64,000 nt of DNA from Haloterrigena salifodinae (GCF_003977755.1 NZ_RQWN01000001.1:1-64000); one strand, 5' to 3'; shown: positions 17,548-26,878, counted from the stretch's first letter. Numbers and translations: made by a program. Notes: generated by a model not told the origin, from the letters alone.

Positions 17548-18336
17548 ATGGCGCGACTCGCGCGGCTCTGTGTAACCAATCAGAAAGGGGGCGTCGGAAA
17601 GACGACAGTGGCGATCACTCTCGCTGGCGCGCTCAGTCAGCGAAACAGGAACGTCCTCTTCGTCGATCTCGATCCCCAAGGCAACGGCACTGAGGGGCTC
17701 GGCCTCACCGACGCGTACGACGCGGCTCCGCCGACGTTGTTCGACGCGCTCGTCGACGACTCGTCGGTCTCGTTCGACGAGCTCGTCTGGCATCACGACG
17801 AGATGGACGTGCTCCCGAGCAACATCGACATGACGGCCGCCGAAGCGTCGCTGTTGCAACTGGACGACGGCGAACGGCGGCTCGCAAAGCTGCTCGACAC
17901 CGCGGATTACGGCTACGACTACGTGATCGTCGACTGCCCGCCCCACCTCGGGATGCTCACCGACAACGCGCTGTATGCCGCGCCCAACCTCGTCATTCCG
18001 GCGCTGGCCGAATCGACGAGCAAGCGCTCCCTTGAGTTGCTGTTCGACTACACGCGGGCGTTCGAGATGGAACACGACGTGCAGATCGACGCCAAATCGC
18101 TGGTCGTCAACCGGATCGAAAACACCGGCGAGGCGACCGAGATGCTCGAGTGGTTCGAGGAGGCCGTCCCCGACGTCCCTACGTTCGAGGTCCGGAAACG
18201 CGTCGCCCTCCAGCGGGCGTTCTCGAGCGGCCGGTCGATCTTCGCGGCCGACGAGGAGATCGACATGTGCGAGCGGTTCCGAGCGGTCGCGGCCTCGCTC
18301 GACGAGGAGTTTTCCACCACGGAGATGACAGTATGA
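17548..18336 (+). CDS. ParA/MinD-family ATPase coupled to cheW
   Basis: This 262-residue ATPase has the deviant Walker A NQKGGVGKTT (residues 12-21), the Walker A' DLDPQGNGTEGLG and the Walker B VIVDCPPHLGM. These are typical of ParA-type positioning or segregation proteins. It overlaps the following cheW by ATGA and is divergent from the cheY operon. No ParB or centromere-like repeats are seen, so a role in placing chemosensory arrays, as known for bacterial ParC and PpfA, is more likely than plasmid partition. That role is inference. The start at 17548 directly precedes the conserved N-terminus. Confidence 0.9.
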   Translation: MARLARLCVTNQKGGVGKTTVAITLAGALSQRNRNVLFVDLDPQGNGTEGLGLTDAYDAAPPTLFDALVDDSSVSFDELVWHHDEMDVLPSNIDMTAAEASLLQLDDGERRLAKLLDTADYGYDYVIVDCPPHLGMLTDNALYAAPNLVIPALAESTSKRSLELLFDYTRAFEMEHDVQIDAKSLVVNRIENTGEATEMLEWFEEAVPDVPTFEVRKRVALQRAFSSGRSIFAADEEIDMCERFRAVAASLDEEFSTTEMTV

Positions 18337-19490
18337 CTGACGAACGAGCAGAACGAATCAAACGGATCCGGAACCGATCCCGATCGCAGGCGACTGCGAA
18401 CGCGAACAACGGCGACGAAGACGAATCGGCGGCGGACGACGCCGCCGACGCGGACGCCGCGCCCGAGACGGACGATTCTGGGACGAACGACCCCGACTCG
18501 AGGGATCCCGAACCGACCGCGACCGACGCCGCCGCCGGCAGCGCCGATCGGTCCGACGACGGTGTCGAAACGGCTGCCGCCGCCGAGTCCGGTTCCGGTG
18601 ACGTCTCCGAACCGGCTTCCCACGACGTCCCCGAGCACTCCGGCGGTTCGGCCGAGCGAGCGACCGAGCCGACCGGACAGACGACGCAGCCTCGGGCCCG
18701 GGCCGCCGAACCGGCCGCACGGACGGGTTCTCACGCGGCGTCCGCCCCGGGACGGGGCGCCGAACCAGAAGCGTACGGCGGCGGGCAGGCCGCCCGCGCC
18801 GATCCGGCGACCCGCGCGAACAACCCACTCACTCCGGCCGCGGAATCGGCAGCCGCGGGCGACGGAGCTGCGGCGGGTCGCGTCCAGCAGTTCGATGCGG
18901 CCGACGGAATGGAACCGATCGTGGACGCGACGGCGCTGGAAACCGACACGGCGTCCGGGGACGGGTCGGTCCTCCGGGGTGCGGTCGGCGCTGAAGACGG
19001 GATGTTCGCCGACGACACCGCGTTGAACCACTCGGCTCGCAGCGACGAGAGCACCGTTCAGGTCCTCGAGTTCTCGCTCAACAACGACCGGTACGCGATC
19101 GCGATCGATCGCATCAGCGCGATCGTGGAGATGAAAGAGATCACCCGGTTCCCGCGCGGTCCGGAGGCGATCGACGGCGTCACGGACCTCCGCGGTGAGA
19201 TCACGGCGGTCGTCGATCCGACGGCCCTGTTGAACATCGAGCGGAGCGAACCTTCGGACGAGCAGTACATTGTCGTGCTCAACCGCGGCGACGACAAGCA
19301 GAAACTCGGCATCAGGGTGACCGAAGTCCGTCAGGCCGCGACGTATCACGAGGACCAGATTGACGAGTCTCGGGGCGCCGACGACAACGGCCACGAGTTC
19401 GTCGACTCGGTCATCAAGAAACCCAACGGCGATCACACGAGCCTGATCTCGTGGCTGGATATCGACAGCATCATCGAGCAGATCAAGTAA
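18333..19490 (+). CDS. cheW: CheW coupling protein with long disordered N-terminus
   Basis: This 385-residue protein carries one CheW domain at the C-terminus (about 245-385: VQVLEFSLNNDRYAIAID, then GVTDLRGEITAVVDP). A plain CheW is about 140-170 residues. The first 240 residues here are low-complexity, rich in Ala, Asp, Glu, Ser and Thr, and begin with a basic patch (RIKRIRNRSRSQ). It should link receptors to CheA. It is translationally coupled to the ParA gene. Confidence 0.9.
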   Translation: MTDERAERIKRIRNRSRSQATANANNGDEDESAADDAADADAAPETDDSGTNDPDSRDPEPTATDAAAGSADRSDDGVETAAAAESGSGDVSEPASHDVPEHSGGSAERATEPTGQTTQPRARAAEPAARTGSHAASAPGRGAEPEAYGGGQAARADPATRANNPLTPAAESAAAGDGAAAGRVQQFDAADGMEPIVDATALETDTASGDGSVLRGAVGAEDGMFADDTALNHSARSDESTVQVLEFSLNNDRYAIAIDRISAIVEMKEITRFPRGPEAIDGVTDLRGEITAVVDPTALLNIERSEPSDEQYIVVLNRGDDKQKLGIRVTEVRQAATYHEDQIDESRGADDNGHEFVDSVIKKPNGDHTSLISWLDIDSIIEQIK

Positions 19491-19793
19491 CGTCCGCGAC
19501 CTCCATATCGGCCTGCATATCTACGCGATTTTAGACTTCTAATCAGATTCTCATCATAGATAAATATCCGTCATATCTCCTGTTACGGGTGTATATTAGC
19601 GTTTTGGCCGCCATTCGAATACTGATATTCGTATAGCAAAAATATTTAACTTGTTGTATATCAGCCTAGCTACTATGATACGAGAGTGCGGACTATCGAA
19701 CGACGCCGCCAGCGTAGTGCCCGACCGACGGCCGTCGATGGGCGACGAGACTTCGACCGACCGACGGCGATCCGCCGGCGACGAACAGTGACC
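19491..19793. other. AT-rich intergenic region before cheW2
   Basis: No gene is seen. The region is clearly richer in A and T than its surroundings. It contains a dyad (CGAATA, CTGA, TATTCG at 19616-19631) followed by an AT-rich run (aaaaatatttaac at 19638-19650) that could serve as a core promoter for cheW2 and cheR with a leader of over 100 bases. A regulator binding the dyad is possible but unproven. Confidence 0.4.
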
Positions 19794-20225
19794 ATGGCGA
19801 CGAAGTCGCTCCAGTCCGACGCCGACGGAACGCACGTCCTCGAGTTCGACCTCGGCGAGAACCGCTACTGCGTCGAGATCGGTTACATCGCCGAGATCGT
19901 CAACTCCGACGAACTGACCGCGATCCCGAACACGCCGGCCCACGTCGAGGGTGTCATGGACCTCCGCGGCGAGACGACCAGGATCGTGAACCTCAAGACG
20001 CTTCTCGGGCTCGAGGACGACGGATTCGGGGATCGGATCATCGTCTTCAAACGTAAACGGGGAGCACCCGAACGGATCGGCTGGTTCGCCGACGAAGTCC
20101 ACCAGGTGCAGGCGCTGGCGTCCGACGTCGTCAACACGGCGGTCGACGGTGACGGGATCGCCGGCGTCATCCGACGAGAAGACGAGTTCGTCGTCTGGGT
20201 CGATCCGACCGCGATCAGGATCTGA
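19794..20225 (+). CDS. cheW2: CheW coupling protein, single-domain
   Basis: This 143-residue protein is a standalone CheW (HVLEFDLGENRYCVEIGYIAEIV, then GVMDLRGETTRIVNLKTLL). It lacks the long tail of the first CheW. The ATG at 19794 is chosen because the family begins just after it and the upstream in-frame part is Arg-rich non-coding sequence. cheR follows after 49 bases, probably in the same transcript. Confidence 0.9.
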   Translation: MATKSLQSDADGTHVLEFDLGENRYCVEIGYIAEIVNSDELTAIPNTPAHVEGVMDLRGETTRIVNLKTLLGLEDDGFGDRIIVFKRKRGAPERIGWFADEVHQVQALASDVVNTAVDGDGIAGVIRREDEFVVWVDPTAIRI

Positions 20226-20274
20226 CGCGGACCCGAGCGCATTCGAGACCGACTCTCACGACGGAGCTGACTCC

Positions 20275-21114
20275 ATGACACACACCGACGATTTCGACCG
20301 CCTCCTTTCGCACATCGAATCCCGGTACGGGTTCGCGACGAGTTACTACGCCGATCGGTATCTCCGCCGCCGAATCCGATCCCGGCTGTCGAGAAACGGT
20401 CTCGAGCGAGACGCCTACAGCAGCTACCTCTCGTTGCTCGAGGACGACGACGGCGCCGAGCAGACGGCGTTGCTCGATACGCTGAGCGTCAACGTCACGT
20501 CGTTCTTCCGCGACACCTCCGTCTGGGACGAGCTTCGAGGCGTCCTCGAGACGCTCCAGGAACGGCGGGACCGATCGCTTTCGGCGTGGAGCGTCCCCTG
20601 CTCCGACGGTCGCGAGCCGTACTCGCTGGCGATGCTCGCTCGGGAAAGCGCGGGGATCTCGTCCCATCGCCTCTCTATTCGCGCCAGCGACATCGACGAA
20701 AACGCGCTCGAACGGGCGCGAAACGGCGTCTACGAACAGCAACGAACGTCCAACCTCGAGACGGAGCTGTCGTATCTCGACGCGTACCGCTCCTACCTCG
20801 ACTGTCCGGACGATCGAGACGACGACGACGACGTGGAATCCTACCGAGTGGGGTCCTCGATCAAGCGAATGGTCGACTTCGATCGGTTCGATCTGATCAC
20901 CGATTCGATCGGATCGACCTACGATCTGGTGCTCTGTCGGAACTTCTTCATCTATGTCGACGACCGCCACCACCGAACCGTGCTCGAGAAGCTCGCCGAC
21001 GCGATCCGTCCGGGCGGCTATCTGGTTATCGGCAAGTCGGAATCGCTGACGCGGAACATCGAGAACGCGTTCGAGCCGGCCGACAGGGCGTCGCGGATCT
21101 ACCGGCGGCAGTGA
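20275..21114 (+). CDS. cheR: Chemotaxis protein methyltransferase CheR
   Basis: This 279-residue enzyme methylates receptor glutamates using S-adenosylmethionine. The N-terminal helical domain (about 1-75) is followed by the Rossmann domain. The motifs are NVTSFFRD, the SAM loop CSDGREPYSLAML (usually SxGEEPYS; here Arg replaces the first Glu), ASDIDENAL and LVLCRNFFIYVD. It completes the adaptation set with cheB. Confidence 0.93.
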   Translation: MTHTDDFDRLLSHIESRYGFATSYYADRYLRRRIRSRLSRNGLERDAYSSYLSLLEDDDGAEQTALLDTLSVNVTSFFRDTSVWDELRGVLETLQERRDRSLSAWSVPCSDGREPYSLAMLARESAGISSHRLSIRASDIDENALERARNGVYEQQRTSNLETELSYLDAYRSYLDCPDDRDDDDDVESYRVGSSIKRMVDFDRFDLITDSIGSTYDLVLCRNFFIYVDDRHHRTVLEKLADAIRPGGYLVIGKSESLTRNIENAFEPADRASRIYRRQ

Positions 21115-21210
21115 TCGCCGGCGGAGACGACTGCCGAACGGGGTGCGGCGTCGCCCGTTCGCCGCTATCCATCGGGATGATTGATGTGTCTCGCACGCGT
21201 CGACAGCGAT

Positions 21211-22176
21211 ATGTCCACGCCGACCGACGTTCTGGTGCTCCGGAAGGGAACTCACGGCATGCCGATCGAACGGTACGCGGGCGCGCTCCGCGACCGGCTG
21301 CCCGACGGCACCGTCGACCTCGCCCGCACGCCGACGGCGGAGCGCGACCGGATTCGGGACGCCCGCTTCGTCACCGGGATGACCCTCGAGGACGGGCTGC
21401 TCGAGGCCGCCGAGAACCTCGAGGTCTTTGCCTGCGCCTACGCGGGGACCGGCCACCTTCCCCTCGAGGAACTCGAGGAGCGCGGCGTCGCCGTAACGAA
21501 CGCCTCGGGCGTCCACGGACCCAACATCGGCGAGCACGTGCTGGGCGCGATCCTCCGCTTCACCCGCCGGTTCCACGTCGGCGCGCGCCAGCAGCGCCGC
21601 CGGAAGTGGCGCCACTACCAGGCCGAGGAACTGCAGGGGTCGACGGTGACGATCGTCGGCCTCGGCGCGATCGGCGAGTCGGTCGCCGACCGCCTCGAGC
21701 CCTTCGGCGTCGAGACGATCGGCGTCCGATACACGCCCGAGAAGGGCGGTCCGACCGACGAGGTAGTCGGTTTCGAGGGCGACGGGTTCGAGGACGCGCT
21801 CGCACAAACCGACTATCTGGTGCTCGCGTGTCCGCTCACGGAGACTACGCGCGGGCTGATCGACCGCGAGGCGTTCGTGACGATGGATCCCGGCGCGGTC
21901 CTCGTCAACGTCGCCCGCGGGCCGGTCGTCGACACCGACGCGCTCGTCGAGGCGCTGCGTTCGAGCTGGATCCGCGGCGCGTCGCTGGACGTCACCGATC
22001 CCGAACCGCTGCCGGAGGACCACCCGCTGTGGACCTTCGAAAACGTCCAGATCACGCCCCACAACGCCGGCCACACCCCCGAGTACTACGAGCGACTCGC
22101 CGATATCGTGGCCGAGAACGCCCGCCGGTTCGCCGACGATCCCGACGCGGCCCTCGAGAATCAGGTCTGCCCCTGA
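21211..22176 (+). CDS. D-2-hydroxyacid dehydrogenase
   Basis: This 321-residue NAD(P)-dependent enzyme interconverts 2-keto and D-2-hydroxy acids. The Rossmann motif is VGLGAIGES (about 151-159). The catalytic Arg lies in NVARGPVVD, Glu in DVTDPEPLPEDHPLW, and His in TPHNAGHTPE. The ATG at 21211 is preferred over upstream TTG/ATG codons because the fold starts with TDVLVLRK. The substrate is not determined. Confidence 0.88.
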   Translation: MSTPTDVLVLRKGTHGMPIERYAGALRDRLPDGTVDLARTPTAERDRIRDARFVTGMTLEDGLLEAAENLEVFACAYAGTGHLPLEELEERGVAVTNASGVHGPNIGEHVLGAILRFTRRFHVGARQQRRRKWRHYQAEELQGSTVTIVGLGAIGESVADRLEPFGVETIGVRYTPEKGGPTDEVVGFEGDGFEDALAQTDYLVLACPLTETTRGLIDREAFVTMDPGAVLVNVARGPVVDTDALVEALRSSWIRGASLDVTDPEPLPEDHPLWTFENVQITPHNAGHTPEYYERLADIVAENARRFADDPDAALENQVCP

Positions 22177-22355
22177 ACGCCGTCCGGTTCCGTTTACCGG
22201 AGGATTCGACTGCAGTTTTTTCACGGTACCGCACCAATTCCCGGTATGAAACCAGCAGTCGCCCGTCGATCCCGCGGTCGGAACGCTCGCGATCGAACGA
22301 AACCGTTGTCTAGAGCGGACCGAAACCGAACGAACCGGGCTCGAGCGAAGGACCA

Positions 22356-22799
22356 ATGACGCTCTCGTTCGACGGACCGATCCTCGTCCCCGTCGCGACC
22401 CCCGAAGACGGCGAGCGAACAGCCGCGGCGCTCGCCCCGTATCTCGCCGACTCGAGTCGGACGATCGTCGTCAACGTGATCGAGAAGGCCGGCGGCGCGC
22501 CCGACAAGGCCGGCGTGGAACAGCGAAAGGAGTACGCCGAGGAGATCTTCGATCGTGCGCGCGGGCCGCTCGAGGCGACCGACGCGACCGTCGAGACGGC
22601 AGTCCTCTACGGCACCGATATCGTCGAGCGGATCTTCGCCGAAGCGGAGGACCGCGAGGTCGACGCCGTCGTCTTCGCGGCTCGAAAGGGGAACCGGCTG
22701 GCGGAACTGCTGACCGGCGACGTGGCGCGACGGCTGGTCAAGGAGGCGTCAGTTCCGGTGGTCGCGCTACCGCTCGAGTCGGCCCCGCAGGAGTCGTGA
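22356..22799 (+). CDS. Universal stress protein UspA family
   Basis: This 147-residue protein has the UspA fold: PILVPVATPEDGERT at the start, VNVIEKAG on the second strand, and the C-terminal GDVARRLVKEASVPVVALP. The nucleotide-binding loop is degenerate (ARKGNRLAELLTGDV instead of GxxGxxxxxxGS), so ATP binding is uncertain. Confidence 0.85.
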   Translation: MTLSFDGPILVPVATPEDGERTAAALAPYLADSSRTIVVNVIEKAGGAPDKAGVEQRKEYAEEIFDRARGPLEATDATVETAVLYGTDIVERIFAEAEDREVDAVVFAARKGNRLAELLTGDVARRLVKEASVPVVALPLESAPQES

Positions 22800-22885
22800 G
22801 TGCGCGGTGCCGACCGTTCGCGTCCCGAGCTTGCAGTACTCAGCGGTTCGAGGATACGTCTCGCGTTTTTGCGACTCTTCTGCGA

Positions 22886-23350
22886 TTACGACGTCGACGT
22901 TCCGGCGGCACGACCACGGGCTGTGCCGGTCGCATTCCGATCAGCCTCGCTTTCGGCGTCCGGCTCCGCGTCGATATCGTCCGCTCGAGCGAGCAACTGT
23001 TCGCCGCGCTCGGTCAGCGCGACGGTGTTCGAATCGATATCGAACGCGACGGCCCCGACGTCCGCCAGCTTCGGCACGTGGCTGTGTCGGAGCGTGATCG
23101 CGACGCGTCGCCGCGTCCCGAACAGGGCGTCGCCGCAACTGGCCAGCGCGCCGCCGTCGTCCGCGTCGTCCTCGAGCACGAGGTGATCCGCAAGGTCGGA
23201 CAGCGAGACGGACTCCTCGTCGCGGGCGTCCAGATATCGGAGAACGGCCCGGCGACGCCGATCCGCGAGCGCGTCGAACTGTGAGCCGTCCCCGGGGGTC
23301 TCGCCGGTAACGGGGGTCAGCGACTCGGGATCGGAGATGACTGGGAGCAT
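22886..23350 (-). CDS. DUF7344-type winged-helix regulator
   Basis: This 154-residue probable transcription factor has the motif FDALADRRRRAVLRYLDAR (about 25-43) and, near residue 88, SHVPKLADVGAVAFD, both marks of the haloarchaeal DUF7344 winged helix. It is the second member in the window after 617-1024. The C-terminal 30 residues are low-complexity and rich in Ala, Asp, Glu and Thr. It points convergently toward the uspA-like gene. Confidence 0.8.
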   Translation of the reverse strand: MLPVISDPESLTPVTGETPGDGSQFDALADRRRRAVLRYLDARDEESVSLSDLADHLVLEDDADDGGALASCGDALFGTRRRVAITLRHSHVPKLADVGAVAFDIDSNTVALTERGEQLLARADDIDAEPDAESEADRNATGTARGRAAGTSTS

Positions 23351-23460
23351 ACCTGTCGTAGGGGTCGTCCCTACTTGTGCCCCCCGCCAAATCAGTCAGG
23401 TATTCTCGCGAACGGACTGATCGAAAATGGGCGGCCGACGTCGGCGAGCGCCCTCAGCAG

Positions 23461-24495
23461 TTAGATATAGCCCTGCTCGAGCAGGAGTTCGCCGTTCAGG
23501 ACGCTGGCGCCCGCGGCGCCGCGGATGGTGTTGTGCGCGAGGCAGTTGTACTGGAGCCCGAAGGGCGTCTCCTGGAGGCCGCCCGCGGCGATGGCCATCC
23601 CGTCGCCGAGCGTGCGGTCCATCCGGGGCTGGGGCCGGTCGGGTTCCTCGAAGACGTGGATGAGCGGGTCGGGCGAGGAGCGTAGGTCGAGCGAGGGGTA
23701 CTCGCGCATGGCCTTTGCGGCCGCGTCGACGGTCAGTTCCTCTTCGGTCTCGACCCAGACGTTTTCGAGGTGGCCGTCGATCGTTGGGATGCGGTTACAG
23801 GAGGCCGAGACCGCCATGCTGTTGTGACTCAGTTCGGCACCGTCGAACTCGCCGAGGAGCTTGCGGGACTCGGTCTCGAGTTTGTCCTCCTCGCTGCCGA
23901 TGTAGGGGATGGCGTTGTCGATGATCTCCATCGAACTGACGCCGTCGTAGCCCGCGCCGGAGACGGCCTGCAGCGTCGAGACGTGGACCTTCTCGAGGCC
24001 GAACTCCGCGAGGGCGGCCAGCGTGGGGACGAAGGTGATCGTCGAGCAGTTGGGGTTCTTGACCATCGCGCCGTCCCAGCCGCGCTCGTCGCGCTGGACC
24101 TCGAGCAGGTCGATGTGTCCGGGGTTGACCTCCGGGATCACGAGCGGGATGTCGTCGTCCATCCGGCCGTTCGAGGAGTTCGACGAGACGACGTAGCCCG
24201 CTTCACAGAAGCCGGGTTCGACTTCCGCGCCGACGCTCGAGGGGAGCGACGAGAAGATCAGGTCGACGTCGTCGGGGACCTCGTCGGGGTCGGTCGCCGT
24301 GACGGTCATGTCGGCGACGTCGTCGGGGATGGGGCTGTTAACGCGCCACTTCGCGGCCTGTCGGTAGCTCTTGCCGGCGCTGGAGTCGCTGGCGGTCAGT
24401 GCTGCGATCTCGAACTCCGGGTGAGGGTCGAGAAGCTGGATTAGTCGCTGTCCAACGGCACCGGTCGCGCCGAGGACGCCTGCTCGTACTGCCAT
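23461..24495 (-). CDS. asd: Aspartate-semialdehyde dehydrogenase
   Basis: This 344-residue enzyme reduces aspartyl phosphate to aspartate semialdehyde, for lysine, threonine and methionine synthesis. The NADP motif is GATGAVGQRL (9-18). The catalytic Cys150 is in KNPNCST. Further motifs are SGAGYDG and a C-terminal catalytic His. The start at 24495 is chosen because upstream in-frame codons give unrelated sequence. Confidence 0.94.
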   Translation of the reverse strand: MAVRAGVLGATGAVGQRLIQLLDPHPEFEIAALTASDSSAGKSYRQAAKWRVNSPIPDDVADMTVTATDPDEVPDDVDLIFSSLPSSVGAEVEPGFCEAGYVVSSNSSNGRMDDDIPLVIPEVNPGHIDLLEVQRDERGWDGAMVKNPNCSTITFVPTLAALAEFGLEKVHVSTLQAVSGAGYDGVSSMEIIDNAIPYIGSEEDKLETESRKLLGEFDGAELSHNSMAVSASCNRIPTIDGHLENVWVETEEELTVDAAAKAMREYPSLDLRSSPDPLIHVFEEPDRPQPRMDRTLGDGMAIAAGGLQETPFGLQYNCLAHNTIRGAAGASVLNGELLLEQGYI

Positions 24496-24658
24496 TTTCC
24501 CGCACTCGGTGGCGTATCCGCAAAACCGTTTGGGTTTTCGTCGCACGAGCGGCGCCCGCTCGACGCGGCGCATAGAAGACGTTAAGAAAACGGAGTGAAA
24601 TTGATTTACCGATGCACACGCAATACGTTCGATTCGACTCGGACGCGGGGTGGTCCCG

Positions 24659-24916
24659 ATGACGAGTTCGACCGCGAACTCGAGCGGCATCGGCCCGTTC
24701 GACGGCCTGTTCCAGACCGGGGCCGCGATCGTCTCGGTACTCCTGTTTCTCGTCGCCGTCGTCTTCGCCTGGACGGGATTTCAGAGGATGACACTGTTCG
24801 TCGTCGGCACGGAGATGAACATCGTCACCGGCGCGGTCGGCTTTATGCTGACCATGTTCTTCGCCATCGGCGCGCTCATCGTCGCCCTGTTCATGGACTC
24901 CGGCTTCGACCACTGA
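24659..24916 (+). CDS. Small two-helix membrane protein
   Basis: This 85-residue hypothetical protein has two strongly hydrophobic helices: about 22-42 (TGAAIVSVLLFLVAVVFAWTG) and 56-80 (IVTGAVGFMLTMFFAIGALIVAL). A Ser/Asn-rich N-terminus precedes them. It is divergent from asd. An in-frame GTG at 24650 is an alternative start. No function is known to me. Confidence 0.65.
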   Translation: MTSSTANSSGIGPFDGLFQTGAAIVSVLLFLVAVVFAWTGFQRMTLFVVGTEMNIVTGAVGFMLTMFFAIGALIVALFMDSGFDH

Positions 24917-25058
24917 CCGTTCTGCCGACTCGAACTCGACTCGACGCGCCGTCCGTTCGTCGACGGCTCTCCCGCTCACCTCTAACGTTACCCAGTACTA
25001 CCGGATCGTCGCAATACAGGCGGCTCGCGGCCGCGGAACTCGAGAGAAAACGCTCCGA

Positions 25059-25253
25059 TTACGCTGCGGCTGCCTGCGAACTCTTCTTGCGGGTGACGTA
25101 GCCCGCGATGCGGTTGCGAACGCCCTTGGATTCGACGTTCGTGAGCTTTTCGACGCTTTCCTTGTTCTGCTCGAAGTCGGTCGTGAACGCGTCCGGGTAC
25201 CGCTCCAGGAGGATGGTCCCCGTCTTCTTGACGTAGGCCGGTTTGATTGCCAT
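25059..25253 (-). CDS. rps17e: 30S ribosomal protein eS17
   Basis: This 64-residue archaeal/eukaryotic small-subunit protein has the hallmark pattern [20 protein letters not shown], then [15 protein letters not shown] and [10 protein letters not shown]. The length is normal for archaeal eS17. A TATA element (minus TTAAGA, 25277-25282) lies 29 bases before the ATG, consistent with a leaderless mRNA. Confidence 0.95.
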   Translation of the reverse strand: MAIKPAYVKKTGTILLERYPDAFTTDFEQNKESVEKLTNVESKGVRNRIAGYVTRKKSSQAAAA

Positions 25254-25355
25254 GTAGGGAGGTTCCGTCCAGAGGCTCTTAATGCCTTTCTCTTTCGTTG
25301 TCGGTCGCGGACGAAGTCGCGGGTCGGCTCCGACGGCGTCGTCGCGCGTCCGGTA

Positions 25356-26030
25356 TCACCACGAAGAGTGCTCGCGCACGCGCTCGAGCGCCTCACGCTC
25401 GCGCGGACCGCCCGCGCGGTCGACGACCGAAGCGTAGTACTCGAGGCGCTCTCGGAGGTCCTCGTCGTCGTAGCCGGCGACGCCCAGCCGCGAGGCGGCG
25501 ACGGTGGCCTCGACGACGGCGCCGAACCCGCGGTCGATCGTCGGTACCGCCGTCGATTCGACGGCGGCCTCGACGGGCCGGAGGGCCCACCGTTCCCACT
25601 CGGTTCCCTCGTCGACGCCCGTCTCGAGCGACTCGACGGCGATGCGGGCCCACGCGTTCGCGGCGTCAGGAACCGGCGTTTCGCGCTCCACGATCGAGAG
25701 CGCGGCGTCGGCGAAGCGGACGGGATCGTCGACGAACAGCACGTACCCTTCCCCCTGCCGGCGGAAGTTCCCGCGGGTGCGGGTGGACCCCCACGTGCGC
25801 GCGGTAACGGGATCAGGGGTTTCGCTCGAGTCGCCCTCGGGACCCTCGTTCGCGACGTCGCTCCACTCCGGCGCGAACAGGCCGAGCGCGGCGAGGTTCC
25901 ACAGCCCGTTCGGCCCGCGCGTGGCGACGACGGTCTCGGTGACTCCCGACAGCGAGACGGGCCACGCGACGGAGTCGCCGTCCTCGCCGCTCGTTTCGAG
26001 GGCGTCGGATCCCGACTCGTCGCCGGTCAT
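25356..26030 (-). CDS. DUF447 family protein
   Basis: This 224-residue protein matches the archaeal DUF447 (COG2457) family, thought to have an FMN-binding split-barrel-like fold. Visible landmarks are ETVVATRGPNGLWNLAALG near the N-terminus, ARTWGSTRTRGNF and the middle VDDPVRFADAAL. The enzymatic role is not known. From memory, homologues occur in C1-carrier cofactor gene sets of methanogens and methylotrophs. It overlaps the upstream CitG-like gene by four bases, a conserved partnership. Confidence 0.8.
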   Translation of the reverse strand: MTGDESGSDALETSGEDGDSVAWPVSLSGVTETVVATRGPNGLWNLAALGLFAPEWSDVANEGPEGDSSETPDPVTARTWGSTRTRGNFRRQGEGYVLFVDDPVRFADAALSIVERETPVPDAANAWARIAVESLETGVDEGTEWERWALRPVEAAVESTAVPTIDRGFGAVVEATVAASRLGVAGYDDEDLRERLEYYASVVDRAGGPREREALERVREHSSW

Positions 26031-26878
26031 ACGTCGATCGCCTCGTGCTCGAGGGCGACGAACAGCCCTGCGGCCGTGATGTCAGCGGTCGTCCCCGGGT
26101 TGACGCCGCGGACGACGAGGTCCTCGGCGAAGGCTTCGACTGCCTCGGGGTCGGTCTCGAGCGCGTCGCGCTCGACCAACTCGGCCGCGCGGTCGGTGAC
26201 CTCCCGCGCGACGGCCTCGCCGCTGCGGTTCGCGACGAGCGTGTCCGGCCGCTCGGCGAGTTCGGCGAGGAAGACGGCCGCGGTGCGGTCACCCAGCGGG
26301 CCGTCGGCCGCGGCGAGGCGTTCGGCGGCCCGAAAGGAGCGCTCGAAGCCGTCGACCCACTCGCGCGCGACGTCGTCGCCCGGGACGCTCCGACTCATGA
26401 TATCCAGCAGCGTCAGCCCTCGGTCCTCGACGGCCGGGACGGCGTCGCTCCCGCGGCGGACGTCCAGGGGCTCCATATCCGCGGGCGGATCGTCGACGAA
26501 GACGTCGACGTGGTCGAACGCCCGATAAAAGTTCGCTGCGTCGGCGACGGTGGTGTCCTCGCAGACGGCCTCGACGACGGGCGCGGAGAGTTCCTCGCGG
26601 GCCGCGCGGACGAGCGGCACGAGCAATAGCAGCGAGCCGAACTGGGTGTTGCCACCGCGCTGGCCGGCCATCCCCGCCACGGCGCGTTCGAAGGCAGCGC
26701 CGACCGCACCGCCGTTCGCCGCCATCTCGAGGCCGTCGCGGGCGCCGACGGCCCCCGCGAGGAAGTGTTCGAATCGCAGGTCATCGAGGTCGCGGCACCG
26801 GTCGACGTTGCCCGGTTTAGGCGTGCCCGCGACCTCGAGGAGGAGAGCCAGTTGTGCGTTTGCGGCTGGCGTTCGCAT
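26027..26878 (-). CDS. Triphosphoribosyl-dephospho-CoA synthase-like protein (CitG family)
   Basis: This 283-residue protein of the COG1767 family shows GTPKPGNVDR (18-27), QRGGNTQFGSLLLLVPL, and VRGVNPGTTADITAAGLF at the end. These are the substrate-binding loops of CitG/MdcB enzymes, which attach ribosyl groups from ATP to dephospho-CoA. No citrate or malonate lyase acyl-carrier gene is near, so another nucleotide-derived cofactor is more likely. It is co-translated with the DUF447 gene. Confidence 0.82.
   Translation of the reverse strand: MRTPAANAQLALLLEVAGTPKPGNVDRCRDLDDLRFEHFLAGAVGARDGLEMAANGGAVGAAFERAVAGMAGQRGGNTQFGSLLLLVPLVRAAREELSAPVVEAVCEDTTVADAANFYRAFDHVDVFVDDPPADMEPLDVRRGSDAVPAVEDRGLTLLDIMSRSVPGDDVAREWVDGFERSFRAAERLAAADGPLGDRTAAVFLAELAERPDTLVANRSGEAVAREVTDRAAELVERDALETDPEAVEAFAEDLVVRGVNPGTTADITAAGLFVALEHEAIDV

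Noticed and set aside
17548-18336. ParA as evidence of plasmid or prophage origin
   Set aside because: No ParB, replication gene, integrase or repeats nearby, and it is fused by overlap to cheW.
20215-22356. 713-residue minus-strand frame over cheR and the dehydrogenase
   Set aside because: Both plus-strand genes have full catalytic motifs; the minus frame is an Arg/Val-rich shadow.
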